Notes: generated by a model from the letters alone, not told the origin. DNA of 64,000 nt from Longispora albida DSM 44784 (GCF_000379825.1 NZ_KB903834.1:62189-126188), one strand, 5' to 3'; positions 49,783 to 59,460 are shown, counted from the first letter of the stretch. Program-made: numbers and translations.

Positions 49783-52710
49783 TCAAGGCTTCTTCGAAGC
49801 CGCCTCGAACTCCTTGATCGCCGCGTCGAGGTCCTTCAGCGCCTTGCCGTACGCCTCGAAGTCCCCGGCCTGCTGTGCCGTCTTGGCCCGGTCGATCGCC
49901 GACTGCATCTTGGCCACGGCTGCCGCCACGTCCCCGGACGGCGGGCTGGTACCCGGCGACGGCGTCGCCCCAGGTGTGGCCGGTGTCGTGGGTGGTGTCG
50001 TCGTAGGCGGGGTCGTCGGAGTGGTCGGCTTGCCGGTCGCGGCCTGGGTCACGATCTGGGCCAGGGCCATCTCCAGCGTGTCGCCGTACCCGACGTAGTC
50101 GCCCTGCCCGTACGTGACGAGCACCTTCTTCATCTGCGTGTACGGCGTGCTCGCCCCGCCCTGGATGTACAGCGGCTCGACGTAGAGCAGGCCGCCGCCG
50201 ATCGGGAGGGTCAGCAGGTTGCCCTTGATCGCCTTGGAGGGCGGGGTGTTGAAGAGGGCGAGGTCCCTGGTCGCCTCGGGATGACTCAGCAGCTTCTGCT
50301 GGGCGAGGCCGGGGCCGAGGAGCCCCTGCACGTCACCCATCTCCAAAATATCGATCTTGGTACTGCCGTCCGGCGCGTAGTACGCCGAGAGCATCGACGC
50401 GAGGTTGTCGCGCTTCTGCGGGGTCATCGAAGCCGTGAGCTGGAACGTCTGCTTCGCCTGCCCGGGGAACTGGGTCATCAGGTAGTACGCGGGCTGCGGC
50501 GACTTGTTCGTGCCGTCCTTGGTCGGGTCCTCGGGGACCTGCCACTGGTTGTCGCCGGAGAAGAACTGCCGCGGGTCCTTCACGTGGAACCGGGTCAGCA
50601 GGTCGCGCTGCACCTTGAACAGGTCCTCGGGGTAGCGCAGGTGGTCGGCCAGCTCGGGCGTGATCGCCGAGCGCGGCTTGACCAGGTCCCCGCCGAAGGC
50701 CTTGTTCCACGCCTTGAGGATCGGGTCGGCGGAGTCCCACTCGTACAGGGTCACGGTGCCGTCGTAGGCGTCGACCGTGGCCTTCACCGAGTTGCGCATG
50801 TAGTTGACGTCCTGGCGGGCCTGGGCTGTCGTGCCCTTGCCGGTCTGGGCGTCGCTGGCGGCGTCGCGCAGGTCGACCTTCTGCGAGTAGGGCACGGTCG
50901 CCGACGTCGTGTAGCCGTCGACGATCCAGACGATCCGCTTGCCGACCACCGCCGGGTACGGGTCGCCGTCGACCGTCAGGAACGGCGCGGCCTTCTGCAC
51001 GCGGTCACGCGGGTTGCGGATGTAGAGCACCTTCGAGTTGTCGTTCAGCGCGCTCGACAGCAGGAAGTTCATTTCCTTGTACTTGAGCGCGAAGACCGAC
51101 TTCCTGAAGAAGTTGTCGACCTTCACGCCGCCCTTGCCGTCGTACGTGAAGCTGGTCTGGCCCTCGCCGGCCGTCGGCCGGTCGAACTCGATGTCGGAGC
51201 GGCTGCCGCTCTTGCCGACGATCGAGTAGTCGGTCATCAGCTCGCCGTAGTACACCCGGGGCTGGTCGGTCGGGATCTGGTCGCTGCGGTCCGCGCACTC
51301 GCTGCTCTGGGTGTTCTTCCCGTCGTCGAGGAAGCCAGAGGAGAAGTACGGCTGGCCGCCGCACACGACCTTGTTGGCCGGGGCGCCCACGAAGCCGTAG
51401 CCGTGGGTGAAGACGGTGTGCCGGTTCTGCCAGTTGCGCTGGTTGTCGCGGAGGTTGTCGGGGTCGATCTCGCGGACGCCGACCACGTAGTCCTGGGTCT
51501 TGCCGTCCACCGTGTACCGGTCGATGTCCAGCTTCGCCCCGAAGTCGTAGAATCCGCGGACCTGCTGGAGCCGGGTGTAGGTCTCCGAGACGACGGCCGG
51601 GTCGAGCAGCCGGACGTTGCCGATGCTCGGGTCCTTCTGGAGGTCGGCCGGCGGGGTCAGTGACTTGTTCTCGTATCTGACCCTGTTCGCCGCGTCCAGC
51701 CCGAACGCGTAGTTGGTCGACTTGATCGCCCGCTCGATGTACGAGGCTTCCTTCTCACGGCTGTTCGGCTTGACCTCGATCGCCTGCACGGCGGCCGGGT
51801 AGATCCCACCGACCGCGACGGCGGCCAGCCCGAGCAGGGCCAGGGCGGCACCGGGCCACACCAGATTGCGCATGACGGCGTTGGAGAAGACGAGGATCGC
51901 GATGGCCACCACGATCGAGATCCAGCCCAGGATCTCCTTGGCTGGCAGCAGGGCGTTGATATCCGTGTACCCGGCGCCGGCCACGTCCGTGCTCTGGTTC
52001 TGGCCGAGCAGCATGCCGCGCCGGTCGAGCCAGTACGCGACGGCCTTCAGGAGCACGAACACCGCGACGAGGGACGTGAGGTGAGCCCGGGCGGCGGCGG
52101 ACATCCGGTCGCCGGAGCCCTCCAGCCGCACCCCGCCGTAGAGGTAGTGGAGGGCCAGCGCGCCGATCAGGGAGAGCACGATGGCGGTGAAGCAGACGCC
52201 CAGCAGGTAACGCCAGAAGGGGTACTCGAAGACGTAGAAACCGAGGTCCACTTTGAACTGCGGGTCTGGCACGCCGAAGCTGCCGCCGTTGCGGAACAGC
52301 AGCCACTGCGGCCAGTGGCCCTGGGCCGACAGGCCGGTCAGCACGCCGACCAGTACCGCGAGGCCGCCGGTCACCCAGCGGATCCGGGGGCTGAGCACCA
52401 GGCGGTACCTGTCCAGGGTGCGCTGCGCGGGCGAGCTGGGCGGCAGCAGGGGCCGCAGCCGGTACGCGAGGGCCAGGTTGCCGCCGACGATCAGGGCCAT
52501 GCCGGCCCCGAACAGCGTGAACAGCAGGATCCGGGTCTCGAGGACCTGGCTGAAGACCTTGGTGTACTTGACCTCGTCGAACCACAGCCAGTCGGTGTAG
52601 GCATCGACGGCCCAGCTCAGCACGGTGGTGAGCACGAGCAGCACGGCGAGCGTGCCGATCATGCGCCGTCCGCGCCTGCTGACCCTCGGGATCGGAGTAC
52701 GCATCGACAC
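49783..52710 (-). CDS. UPF0182 family large membrane protein
   Basis: 975 aa from GTG 52710 with GGAG upstream. About seven membrane helices in the first ~320 residues (MIGTLAVLLVLTTVLSWAVD, YLLGVCFTAIVLSLIGALAL and others), then a large extracytoplasmic domain with the family stretches YIERAIKSTNYAFGLD and YFSSGFLDDGKN. A Pro/Thr-rich linker and a C-terminal helix (MQSAIDRAKTAQQAGDFEAYG) follow. Equivalent by position to M. tuberculosis Rv3193c. Function unknown; conserved in actinobacteria. Confidence 0.9.
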   Translation of the reverse strand: MSMRTPIPRVSRRGRRMIGTLAVLLVLTTVLSWAVDAYTDWLWFDEVKYTKVFSQVLETRILLFTLFGAGMALIVGGNLALAYRLRPLLPPSSPAQRTLDRYRLVLSPRIRWVTGGLAVLVGVLTGLSAQGHWPQWLLFRNGGSFGVPDPQFKVDLGFYVFEYPFWRYLLGVCFTAIVLSLIGALALHYLYGGVRLEGSGDRMSAAARAHLTSLVAVFVLLKAVAYWLDRRGMLLGQNQSTDVAGAGYTDINALLPAKEILGWISIVVAIAILVFSNAVMRNLVWPGAALALLGLAAVAVGGIYPAAVQAIEVKPNSREKEASYIERAIKSTNYAFGLDAANRVRYENKSLTPPADLQKDPSIGNVRLLDPAVVSETYTRLQQVRGFYDFGAKLDIDRYTVDGKTQDYVVGVREIDPDNLRDNQRNWQNRHTVFTHGYGFVGAPANKVVCGGQPYFSSGFLDDGKNTQSSECADRSDQIPTDQPRVYYGELMTDYSIVGKSGSRSDIEFDRPTAGEGQTSFTYDGKGGVKVDNFFRKSVFALKYKEMNFLLSSALNDNSKVLYIRNPRDRVQKAAPFLTVDGDPYPAVVGKRIVWIVDGYTTSATVPYSQKVDLRDAASDAQTGKGTTAQARQDVNYMRNSVKATVDAYDGTVTLYEWDSADPILKAWNKAFGGDLVKPRSAITPELADHLRYPEDLFKVQRDLLTRFHVKDPRQFFSGDNQWQVPEDPTKDGTNKSPQPAYYLMTQFPGQAKQTFQLTASMTPQKRDNLASMLSAYYAPDGSTKIDILEMGDVQGLLGPGLAQQKLLSHPEATRDLALFNTPPSKAIKGNLLTLPIGGGLLYVEPLYIQGGASTPYTQMKKVLVTYGQGDYVGYGDTLEMALAQIVTQAATGKPTTPTTPPTTTPPTTPATPGATPSPGTSPPSGDVAAAVAKMQSAIDRAKTAQQAGDFEAYGKALKDLDAAIKEFEAASKKP

Positions 52711-52723
52711 TTCGGTGCTCCAA

Positions 52724-52781
52724 GCTCTGGAGTTGAGGTACCTACTGGCTCCGGAGTCCAGTTGCCTGCTCTGGAGTTGAG
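52724..52781. repeat. three related short repeats upstream of the UPF0182 gene
   Basis: GCTCTGGAGTTGAG at 52724-52737 and 52768-52781, with a diverged copy GGCTCCGGAGTCCAG at 52747-52761. Spacing is 21-23 bp, about two helical turns, between the UPF0182 and PDZ-protease genes. Possibly regulator-binding iterons. Confidence 0.4.
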
Positions 52782-52800
52782 TTGACTATCAGACTACGGG

Positions 52801-53835
52801 TTACTTCGCGCTACCCGCCGTACACAGGACCGGCTGTCGCCCCTCGCGGATCGCCGCCAGGGCCTCCAGCGCATCGTCCAGTGTGCTCACCTTGACCAGC
52901 GGCAGGCCGGGTACGGCGTTGCGGACGGCCTCGGCGCAGTTGTCGGCGGGGGTGAGGAAGAACTTGGCCTTGTCGCGCTTGGCGCCGTCGATCTTGTGGG
53001 CCACGCCGCCGATCGGCCCGACCTTGCCGTCGTCGTCGATCGTCCCGGTACCGGCGATGATGTGCCCGCCGGTCAGATCCTTGTTGTCGAGCTTCGCCAG
53101 GATGCCGAGGCTGAACATCAGCCCGGCCGACGGCCCGCCGATCTTGTCCAGCTTCACCGTGACCTTGAACGGGTGCGGCTGGATGGTGTCCAGCGCGACG
53201 CCGATCGCCGGCTCGTTCTTCTCGTTGGCCTGGGAGGTGACGCTGACCGTGGCCGGCGTACCGCCCCGGGTGTAGCCGATCGTGAAGGCCGACCCGGCCG
53301 GCTTCGACCTGATCGTCTTCACCGTCGTCGCGATGTCCTTCACCGGCTGCCCGTCGACCGTCGTGATCAGGTCGCCGGACTTCAGCTTGCCGTCAGCGGG
53401 CTTACCGGCCGTGACGTCCTTCACCGAGACGAAGACCGGGTACCCGAGCTTCTTCAGCGCCGCCGTCTCCGCGCTCGTCTGCGAACGCTGGAACTGCTCG
53501 ACGTTTTCCTGGTCGACCTGCTTCTGGGACTTGTCCGGCGGGTACACCAGATCCCTGGGCACGACGGCGGTGTCGTCGTCGAACCAGTAGTAGATGGCGT
53601 CGAGCAGGCTGATCCCCGGGCTGACGCCGACGGTCGTGAGCCTCAGCTGGCCCTTCGGCGTGAAGGAGTCGCGCTCGGAGACGGTGATGACCGAGGAGTT
53701 GTCGTGGACGCCGAGGGTGTCGACGGTGGGGCCAGCGCTCAGCCCGACGTACGGCACCTTGATCCAGAGCAGGGCGCCGGTGAGCACCGCCACCAGCACG
53801 ACACCGACCACTACTGTCAGACCCCTGCGCCTCAT
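52801..53835 (-). CDS. membrane-anchored PDZ / Lon-type (S16) protease, YlbL-like
   Basis: 344 aa. ATG 53835 chosen; no ribosome-binding site, so possibly leaderless. One N-terminal membrane helix, a PDZ domain (about 140-220, KSGDLITTVDGQPVKDIATT), then the Lon catalytic domain with Ser in IGGPSAGLMFSLG and Lys in GGVAHKIDGAKRD. Position matches M. tuberculosis Rv3194c. Expected to process or degrade extracytoplasmic proteins. Confidence 0.9.
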   Translation of the reverse strand: MRRRGLTVVVGVVLVAVLTGALLWIKVPYVGLSAGPTVDTLGVHDNSSVITVSERDSFTPKGQLRLTTVGVSPGISLLDAIYYWFDDDTAVVPRDLVYPPDKSQKQVDQENVEQFQRSQTSAETAALKKLGYPVFVSVKDVTAGKPADGKLKSGDLITTVDGQPVKDIATTVKTIRSKPAGSAFTIGYTRGGTPATVSVTSQANEKNEPAIGVALDTIQPHPFKVTVKLDKIGGPSAGLMFSLGILAKLDNKDLTGGHIIAGTGTIDDDGKVGPIGGVAHKIDGAKRDKAKFFLTPADNCAEAVRNAVPGLPLVKVSTLDDALEALAAIREGRQPVLCTAGSAK

Positions 53836-53913
53836 GACAGGCAAGACTAGCCGAGCGAGTCACCCGCCAGGGTCGCGTACCGTTGGGGACGTGATCGTGA
53901 TCGGAGAGCAGTC

Positions 53914-55173
53914 ATGAGCGATAACCCTCCATTCGGCTTCGGGCTGCCCGGCGGCGGACTGCCGGACCCGAACGATCCCCAGATGCGCATGATCATGGCG
54001 CAGCTCCAGCAGATGTTCGCCGCCCAGTCCGGCGGCGGCCCGGTCAACTGGGATCTGGCCCGTCAGCTCGCCGTGCAGGAGCTCGGCGAGGACCCGCAGC
54101 CGACGCAGGCGGAGCGCGACGCGGTCGCATCGGCGCTCCAGCTCGCCGATCACTGGCTCGACCCCGAGTCCTCCCTGCCGTCCGGCGCGCAGCAGGCCGT
54201 GGCGTGGACCCGCAACGAGTGGGTCTACAACACTCTCGACGTGTGGCGCCCGCTCTGTGAACCGCTCGCGGCCCGGATGGTGTCGGCTCTCGGCGATCTC
54301 GTACCGGAGGAGCTCCGCGCCCAGCTCGGCCCGATGACCGCGATGATCGGCTCGCTCGGAGGGGCGATGTTCGGCCAGCAGCTCGGTTCTGCGCTGGCCA
54401 AGCTGGCCTCCGAGGTGCTCTCGGCCGGCGACATCGGCCTCCCCCTCGGCCCGGCCGGGGTCGCGGCACTGCTCCCGGCCAACCTCGCCGCGTACGGCGA
54501 GGGCCTGGAGACCGACGCGGAGGAGCTGCGGCTGTACGTCGCGCTGCGTGAGGCGGCCCACCAGCGGCTGTTCGGGCACGTGCCGTGGCTGCGTGCCCAC
54601 GTGCTCGGCGCCGTCGAGTCGTACGCCTCCGGCATCACCATCGACCGTGAGGCCGTCGAGGAGGCCGTGGGCCGGATCGACCCGAGCAACCCGGAGAGCA
54701 TGCAGGAGCTGTCGCTTGAAGGCATGTTCGCCACCCCGGAGGACAACCCGCAGCAGCAGGCGGCGCTCCGCAGGCTGGAGACCATCCTCGCCCTGGTCGA
54801 GGGCTGGGTCTGCCACGTCGTCGACCGGGCGTGCGCCAGCCGGCTGCCCGACTCCGGCCGGCTCGGCGAGGCCTTCCGCCGCCGGCGGGCCGCCGGCGGC
54901 CCGGCGGAGCAGACCTTCTCCACCCTGGTCGGGCTTCAGCTCCGGCCGCGCCGGCTGCGCGAGGCCACCGCGCTGTGGACGGCGCTCGCCGAGGCGCGCG
55001 GGGTCGAGGGCCGCGACGCGATCTGGGAGCACCCGGACCTGCTGCCGACCGACGACGACTTCGCCGACCCTGAGGTCTTCGCCAGCCGGACGCTCGGTGA
55101 CTTCACCGACATCAGCGACCTGTTCAGCGAGCCTGCCGATGGTGAGCAGGAGAAGAAAGAAGGAGACGAGTAG
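53914..55173 (+). CDS. DUF2342 zinc-dependent metalloprotease-like protein
   Basis: 419 aa, GGAGAG upstream. Gly/Pro-rich N-terminus, then the helical family core with VAWTRNEWVYNTLDVWRPL, a Gly/Ala-rich helix pair (MIGSLGGAMFGQQLGSAL) and the zincin-like motif LREAAHQRLFGHVPWLRAH. Equivalent by position to Rv3195. Substrate unknown. Its 3' end overlaps the convergent gene by 50 bp. Confidence 0.85.
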   Translation: MSDNPPFGFGLPGGGLPDPNDPQMRMIMAQLQQMFAAQSGGGPVNWDLARQLAVQELGEDPQPTQAERDAVASALQLADHWLDPESSLPSGAQQAVAWTRNEWVYNTLDVWRPLCEPLAARMVSALGDLVPEELRAQLGPMTAMIGSLGGAMFGQQLGSALAKLASEVLSAGDIGLPLGPAGVAALLPANLAAYGEGLETDAEELRLYVALREAAHQRLFGHVPWLRAHVLGAVESYASGITIDREAVEEAVGRIDPSNPESMQELSLEGMFATPEDNPQQQAALRRLETILALVEGWVCHVVDRACASRLPDSGRLGEAFRRRRAAGGPAEQTFSTLVGLQLRPRRLREATALWTALAEARGVEGRDAIWEHPDLLPTDDDFADPEVFASRTLGDFTDISDLFSEPADGEQEKKEGDE

Positions 55174-55696
55174 CCTCCCAGCCCTCCAGGGCCGGATCGA
55201 GCCTGCCCAGTCCTTCCGGTGAGCCCAGGCGGTGCCAGCCCGCCGTCACCACCGCGCCTTCGGGCGGGTTGTCCGCAAAGGACAGTTCTCCGGTGTACGG
55301 GAGCCGCGCGGCGATCCCCACCAGCCCGCCCGTGACGGCGGGCGCGACAGCCAGCGGTGAGCTGCCGAGCGGCCGGAGCAGCTTGCCGATGAGCATGGCC
55401 GGCAGGTCCGGCGCGTCGGGTACGAGGACGACGGCCTGGTCGTAGCCGTCCCGCCCGGCAGCGTTCAGCGCCCCGGCCGGCGTGTCGGCCTCGTACAGCG
55501 GCATGCCCGGCCAGGACACGGCTTCGGCGAGCGCCCGGTCACCGAAGGGGTAGGCGAGGGCGGCGTCGGTCTCGGCCAGCGAGCTGACCAGGTCGGCGGA
55601 GTCCTCGGCCAGCGCCAGCCGCCACGCCCCGGGGTCGACACCGGGCGGGCTCCACGTCACGGGGCTGAGCAGCAGGATCACGCAACGACGGGTCAT
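55124..55696 (-). CDS. hypothetical protein, possibly degenerate nucleotidyl/glycosyl-transferase fold
   Basis: 190 aa from ATG 55696. A hydrophobic start (MTRRCVILLLSP) and YDQAVVLVPDAPDLPAMLIGKLLRPLG resemble the CofC/DUF2064-type GT-A fold, but the usual acidic metal motif is not clear. It overlaps the metalloprotease gene tail to tail. The metallopeptidase gene upstream ends 10 bp before its start. Confidence 0.6.
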   Translation of the reverse strand: MTRRCVILLLSPVTWSPPGVDPGAWRLALAEDSADLVSSLAETDAALAYPFGDRALAEAVSWPGMPLYEADTPAGALNAAGRDGYDQAVVLVPDAPDLPAMLIGKLLRPLGSSPLAVAPAVTGGLVGIAARLPYTGELSFADNPPEGAVVTAGWHRLGSPEGLGRLDPALEGWEATRLLLSSPAHHRQAR

Positions 55697-55706
55697 GCCC
55701 GCCAAT

Positions 55707-56231
55707 CTAGTCCTCTGTGAGGTCGAGCCCGGCTGTCGCCGCGACGCCTTCCAGGTACCCCTGGGCGCGTTCCATCCTCGGGTAGCGGCTCACCAGCGCC
55801 CAGAACTCCGGCCCGTGCCCCGGTACGACGAGGTGGGCCAGCTCGTGCAGCAGGACGTAGTCGACGACCCACTCCGGCATGCCGCGCAGCCGGGCGGAGA
55901 GCCGGATGCTGCGCTCGGCCGGGGTGCACGAGCCCCAGCGGCTGTTCTGGTTGGTGACCCACCGTACGGTCACCGGCCCCCGCCGCAGCTCCGGCAGGTA
56001 CCTGCGGGCCAGCTGGGCCGCGCGCTCCATCAGCTCGTCGTCGCTGCGGTGCCGGCGCTGCCCCCGGGCGGCGATCCGGTCGACCATCCGATCGACCCAC
56101 TCGCGTTCCTCAGCCCGGCTGAACTGGTTCGGAATGAGCACGACGATCCGGTCGCCGTCCTGGTAGGCGGACACCGTGCGCCGGCGGCGATCACTGCGCC
56201 GTACCTCGACGTCTGGCCTCCGGTGTGCCAC
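55707..56231 (-). CDS. YgjP/SprT-like metallopeptidase (DUF45)
   Basis: 174 aa from GTG 56231. The zinc motif VLLHELAHLVVPGHGPEFW (HExxH plus downstream His) and the family stretch WGSCTPAERSIRLSARL are intact. Predicted soluble zinc peptidase. Transcribed with the next gene, 10 bp apart. Confidence 0.85.
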   Translation of the reverse strand: MAHRRPDVEVRRSDRRRRTVSAYQDGDRIVVLIPNQFSRAEEREWVDRMVDRIAARGQRRHRSDDELMERAAQLARRYLPELRRGPVTVRWVTNQNSRWGSCTPAERSIRLSARLRGMPEWVVDYVLLHELAHLVVPGHGPEFWALVSRYPRMERAQGYLEGVAATAGLDLTED

Positions 56232-56279
56232 TAGGGCACGCTAACCGGTTACCGCCCGTGCTCCAAGACTTTCCCGGTG

Positions 56280-56332
56280 AAATTGTCAAGCCGATTGCCA
56301 GCTGATGCCCGTTAAGTCCCGCAAATTGTCAA
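56280..56332. promoter_or_regulatory. AT-rich region with repeated AAATTGTCAA
   Basis: AAATTGTCAA occurs at 56280-56289 and 56323-56332 in an unusually AT-rich stretch of the 291-bp gap between the metallopeptidase and the zinc-ribbon gene. It probably holds divergent promoters; exact boxes are not clear. The rest of the gap shows no gene. Confidence 0.35.
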
Positions 56333-56522
56333 AAATTAGACATACTCGGCGTGTCCCGGGTCCAACGGGCGAGCTACGGTCACTGAGCAGGGCAGACTCA
56401 CGGCGTCGACTTCCTCACAGTGTCGACATGGCGCTGACGCTTCACCCGCGCGAAGTGGGTACTGTCCGCCGGACCGGTGGTCGCGACCCGCGACCGGGGT
56501 AAGCAATCTGAGGAGGGGCTTC

Positions 56523-56684
56523 GTGGCCACGTACAACGGTTACTGCGTGAAGTGCAAGGAGAAGCGGGACTTCGAGGGCACCGTCGAGGTCTCCAAGACC
56601 GGGATGAACATGGCGAAGGGCACCTGCCCGGTGTGCGGCACCAAGATGAACCGCATCCTGGGCAAGGCCGCCGCCAAGGCGTAA
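56523..56684 (+). CDS. DUF5679 zinc-ribbon protein
   Basis: 53 aa from GTG 56523, with GAGGAGGG (56509-56516). It carries CVKCKEKRDF and CPVCGTKMNR, a four-cysteine zinc ribbon, and a basic Ala/Lys tail. A short conserved actinobacterial protein of unknown function, probably nucleic-acid or protein binding. A long hairpin follows. Confidence 0.85.
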   Translation: MATYNGYCVKCKEKRDFEGTVEVSKTGMNMAKGTCPVCGTKMNRILGKAAAKA

Positions 56685-56689
56685 AACCC

Positions 56690-56748
56690 TTGATCCGGTA
56701 CCCAGCGGGGGACGGCCACCTCCACGGCCGCCCCCGGGTACTGATCAA
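56690..56748 (+). terminator. long imperfect hairpin after zinc-ribbon gene
   Basis: Outer arms TTGATC/GATCAA and GTACCC/GGGTAC enclose a GC stem (GGGGGACGGCC / GGCCGCCCCC, one bulge). Likely terminator. Confidence 0.55.
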
Positions 56749-56892
56749 CCCCGAGTAACGGGTCGCCTGCCCGACACTCACCCTGCCAGTCCTGTGGACA
56801 ACCTGGCGTGCCGCTGTGGACAGCCGGCCCCACCCCCGCCAGCCCTGTGGACAACTTCGGCCCGCCCCGCCAGACCCCGGCACGCTGAGGGC

Positions 56893-57933
56893 ATGAGACC
56901 CCTCCTCCCTCCCTCAGTCCGGCGGCTCTGGCGGGACACTGGCACAGTCCAGCTCGGCTCCGACCCGGCCCGCGCACACGTCCTGACCCTGGACGAGCCC
57001 GGCGTGGCCCGGCTGCTGGAGCTGTTCGACGGCAACCACACGCTCACCGACCTGCGCCGGGCCGCCCGCCGTCACAGCCTGCCCGAGCACAGCGCCGACC
57101 GGCTGCTCGACGCCGTACGCGAGACCGGCCTGCTCCGCGACGGGAAGGCACTCCTGCCAGCCGAGCTGGACAAACGGGCAGCCCGTTCCCTGCATCCCGA
57201 GGCACTGGCCCTCGCGCTGCGCGCAGACCCCGGCACGACACTCGCCCGCCGGCGCCGCGCCACCGTGCGGATCCTCGGTGAGGACCGCCTCGCCGTACCG
57301 ATAGCCGCCGCGCTCGCCATGGCCGGTACGGGGCAGGTCAGCACCCAGCTCACCGGCCGCGTACGCCGCTCGGACGCCACGGTCGGCGGCCTGCTCACCA
57401 GCGACCACGGCCGCCCCAGGGCCGCGGCGGCAGCCGACGCGATCCGCCGGGCAGCCGGGGAGACGAGTCCGACGCGGAATTCCGGTACCACTCTTTTCGT
57501 CCTCGCCGGGCACACCGGCCAGCCCGCGACCCTGATCACACTCGCGGCCTCCCGCCGCCGGGCTCCCGTCCTGCCGCTCAGCATCCGCGACGGCCACGTC
57601 CTCGTCGGCCCGCTGGTACGCCCCGGCTCCGGCGGCCCGTGCCTGCGCTGCCTCGACCTGCACCGGGCGGCAGCCGACCCGGCCTGGCCGGCACTGGCCG
57701 CCCAGCTCGCCACCTCCGGTACACCATCGGAGGCCTGCGAAACGGCGCTGGCCATGCTCGCCAGCGGTTACGCCGCAGCTCAGGCCCTTGCGGAGATCGA
57801 CGGCGCGCAACCGGAAACCCTCGGCCGGACCGTCACGTGGTCCCCCGACGGCCGCTCGCGCAGCCGCAGGTGGCACCCGCATCCGGATTGTGACTGCCAA
57901 CGCGACCGGGGCGGGCGGCACATCAGGGGATGA
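56893..57933 (+). CDS. ThiF-like / cyclodehydratase-related protein
   Basis: 346 aa from ATG 56893. An N-terminal winged-helix-like part (FDGNHTLTDLRRAARRHSLPEHS) is followed by a ThiF/E1-like Rossmann region (RATVRILGEDRLAVPIAAAL) and two cysteine pairs (PCLRCLDLHR and HPDCDC) that should bind zinc. Such proteins resemble the leader-binding partner of azole-forming RiPP enzymes, but no YcaO gene is nearby. Its stop overlaps the start of the ABC1 kinase gene (ATGA). Confidence 0.7.
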   Translation: MRPLLPPSVRRLWRDTGTVQLGSDPARAHVLTLDEPGVARLLELFDGNHTLTDLRRAARRHSLPEHSADRLLDAVRETGLLRDGKALLPAELDKRAARSLHPEALALALRADPGTTLARRRRATVRILGEDRLAVPIAAALAMAGTGQVSTQLTGRVRRSDATVGGLLTSDHGRPRAAAAADAIRRAAGETSPTRNSGTTLFVLAGHTGQPATLITLAASRRRAPVLPLSIRDGHVLVGPLVRPGSGGPCLRCLDLHRAAADPAWPALAAQLATSGTPSEACETALAMLASGYAAAQALAEIDGAQPETLGRTVTWSPDGRSRSRRWHPHPDCDCQRDRGGRHIRG

Positions 57934-59264
57934 CCGGGGACAATGGGCGGGTGACCGACATCCCGCGCCGCGCGATCTCGCGGACAGCCAAGCTCGCGTC
58001 CCTGCCGCTCGGTTTCGCCGGGCGGGCTGTCCTCGGCCTGGGCAAGCGGGTCACCGGCCTCGCCTCCGAGGTGATCAACGAGGAGATCCAGCAGCGCACG
58101 GCCGAGCAGCTGTTCAGCGTGCTCGGCCAGCTCAAGGGCGGGGCGATGAAGCTCGGCCAGGCGCTGAGCGTCTTCGAGGCGGCACTCCCCGAGGCGGTCG
58201 CCGGGCCGTACCGGCAGGCGCTGACCAAGCTCCAGGAGGCAGCCCCGCCGCTCCCGGCCGCGACCGTCCACAAGGTACTGGCCGCGGAGCTGGGCAAGGA
58301 CTGGCGGAGCAGGTTCCAGGAGTTCGACGACACGCCCTCGGCCGCGGCCAGCATCGGCCAGGTACACCGCGCCGTGTGGTCCGACGGCCGCGACGTCGCC
58401 GTCAAGGTCCAGTACCCGGGCGCTGGCGACGCGCTGGTCGCCGACCTCAACCAGCTCAGCAGGTTCGCGGCGCTGTTCAAGATCCTCCAGCCGGGGCTGG
58501 ACGTGAAGCCGCTGCTCACCGAGCTGCGCGAGCGGGTCGTCGAGGAGCTCGACTACGAGCTGGAGGCGCAGACACAGCGGGCCTTCGCCGAGGCGTACGA
58601 GGGCGACGAGGAGATCTTCGTCCCGCAGGTCGTCGAGGCCAGCACGCACGTGATCGTCACCGAGTGGATGACCGGCACGCCGCTCTCCCAGATCATCGCG
58701 AACGGCACGCCCGACCAGCGGAACCTGGCCGGCCTGCGGATGTCCACCCTGCACTTCTCCGGCCCGGCGCGGGCGGGCCTCCTGCACGCCGACCCGCACC
58801 CGGGCAACTTCCGGCTGCTCGACGACGGCCGGCTCGGCGTCCTCGACTTCGGGGCCTGCGCGCGGCTGCCCGAGGGCCACCCGGAGCCGATCGGCCGCCT
58901 CACCCGCCTCGCGCTGGCCGGAGACGCCGACGCCGTGCTGGCCGGTCTGCGCTCCGAGGGCTTCGTCAAGCCGGACGTGGACGTCGACGCCGAGGCCGTC
59001 CTCGGCTACCTGCGGCCGATGCTCGACCCGATCGCCGCAGACGAGTTCCAGTTCTCCCGGGCCTGGCTGCGCGGGGAGGCGACCCGGCTGGCCAACCCGA
59101 AGAGCCCGGCGTACTCCCTCGGCAAGCAGCTCAACCTGCCGCCCTCGTACCTGCTGATCCACCGGGTGACGCTGGGCTCGATCGGCGTGCTGTGCCAGCT
59201 CGAGGCGAAGGCGCCCTACCGGGCCGTCCTCACGGAATGGCTGCCCGGCTTCGCTGACGAGTGA
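57930..59264 (+). CDS. ABC1/AarF (UbiB-like) atypical kinase
   Basis: 444 aa. Family motifs are intact: KxGQ in LKGGAMKLGQALS, the Ala-rich loop AAASIGQVHRAVW, the catalytic Lys in VAVKVQYPGAG, HADPHPGNFRLL and LDFGACARL. By position the homologue of Rv3197. ABC1 proteins are ATP-binding and support lipid-quinone or related pathways; the actinobacterial substrate is unknown. Confidence 0.9.
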   Translation: MTGDNGRVTDIPRRAISRTAKLASLPLGFAGRAVLGLGKRVTGLASEVINEEIQQRTAEQLFSVLGQLKGGAMKLGQALSVFEAALPEAVAGPYRQALTKLQEAAPPLPAATVHKVLAAELGKDWRSRFQEFDDTPSAAASIGQVHRAVWSDGRDVAVKVQYPGAGDALVADLNQLSRFAALFKILQPGLDVKPLLTELRERVVEELDYELEAQTQRAFAEAYEGDEEIFVPQVVEASTHVIVTEWMTGTPLSQIIANGTPDQRNLAGLRMSTLHFSGPARAGLLHADPHPGNFRLLDDGRLGVLDFGACARLPEGHPEPIGRLTRLALAGDADAVLAGLRSEGFVKPDVDVDAEAVLGYLRPMLDPIAADEFQFSRAWLRGEATRLANPKSPAYSLGKQLNLPPSYLLIHRVTLGSIGVLCQLEAKAPYRAVLTEWLPGFADE

Positions 59265-59460
59265 CCTGAGCCGAGACGGGAGGGGCCGGCACGCGCCCCT
59301 CGGCGAACGGCCTGCCGGATTCGATCGCGGTCACATTGGCCCGGGTACACCAGCCGCACAGCCACAGGCCCTCGGCCGGGTGCAGCACCCAGCCGTCGAG
59401 CGGCGGGGCTACCGCCTGCTGCCCGCACAGTACGCAATGGACAATTTCCTCGTCCCCCAT
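59230..59460 (-). CDS. small double-CxxC protein
   Basis: 76 aa. HCVLCGQQAV and WLCGWCTRANV form two CxxC knuckles for one zinc. The 3' end overlaps the kinase gene tail by 35 bp. The ATG lacks a ribosome-binding site, so translation may be leaderless. Function unknown. Confidence 0.65.
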   Translation of the reverse strand: MGDEEIVHCVLCGQQAVAPPLDGWVLHPAEGLWLCGWCTRANVTAIESGRPFAEGRVPAPPVSAQVTRQRSRAAIP

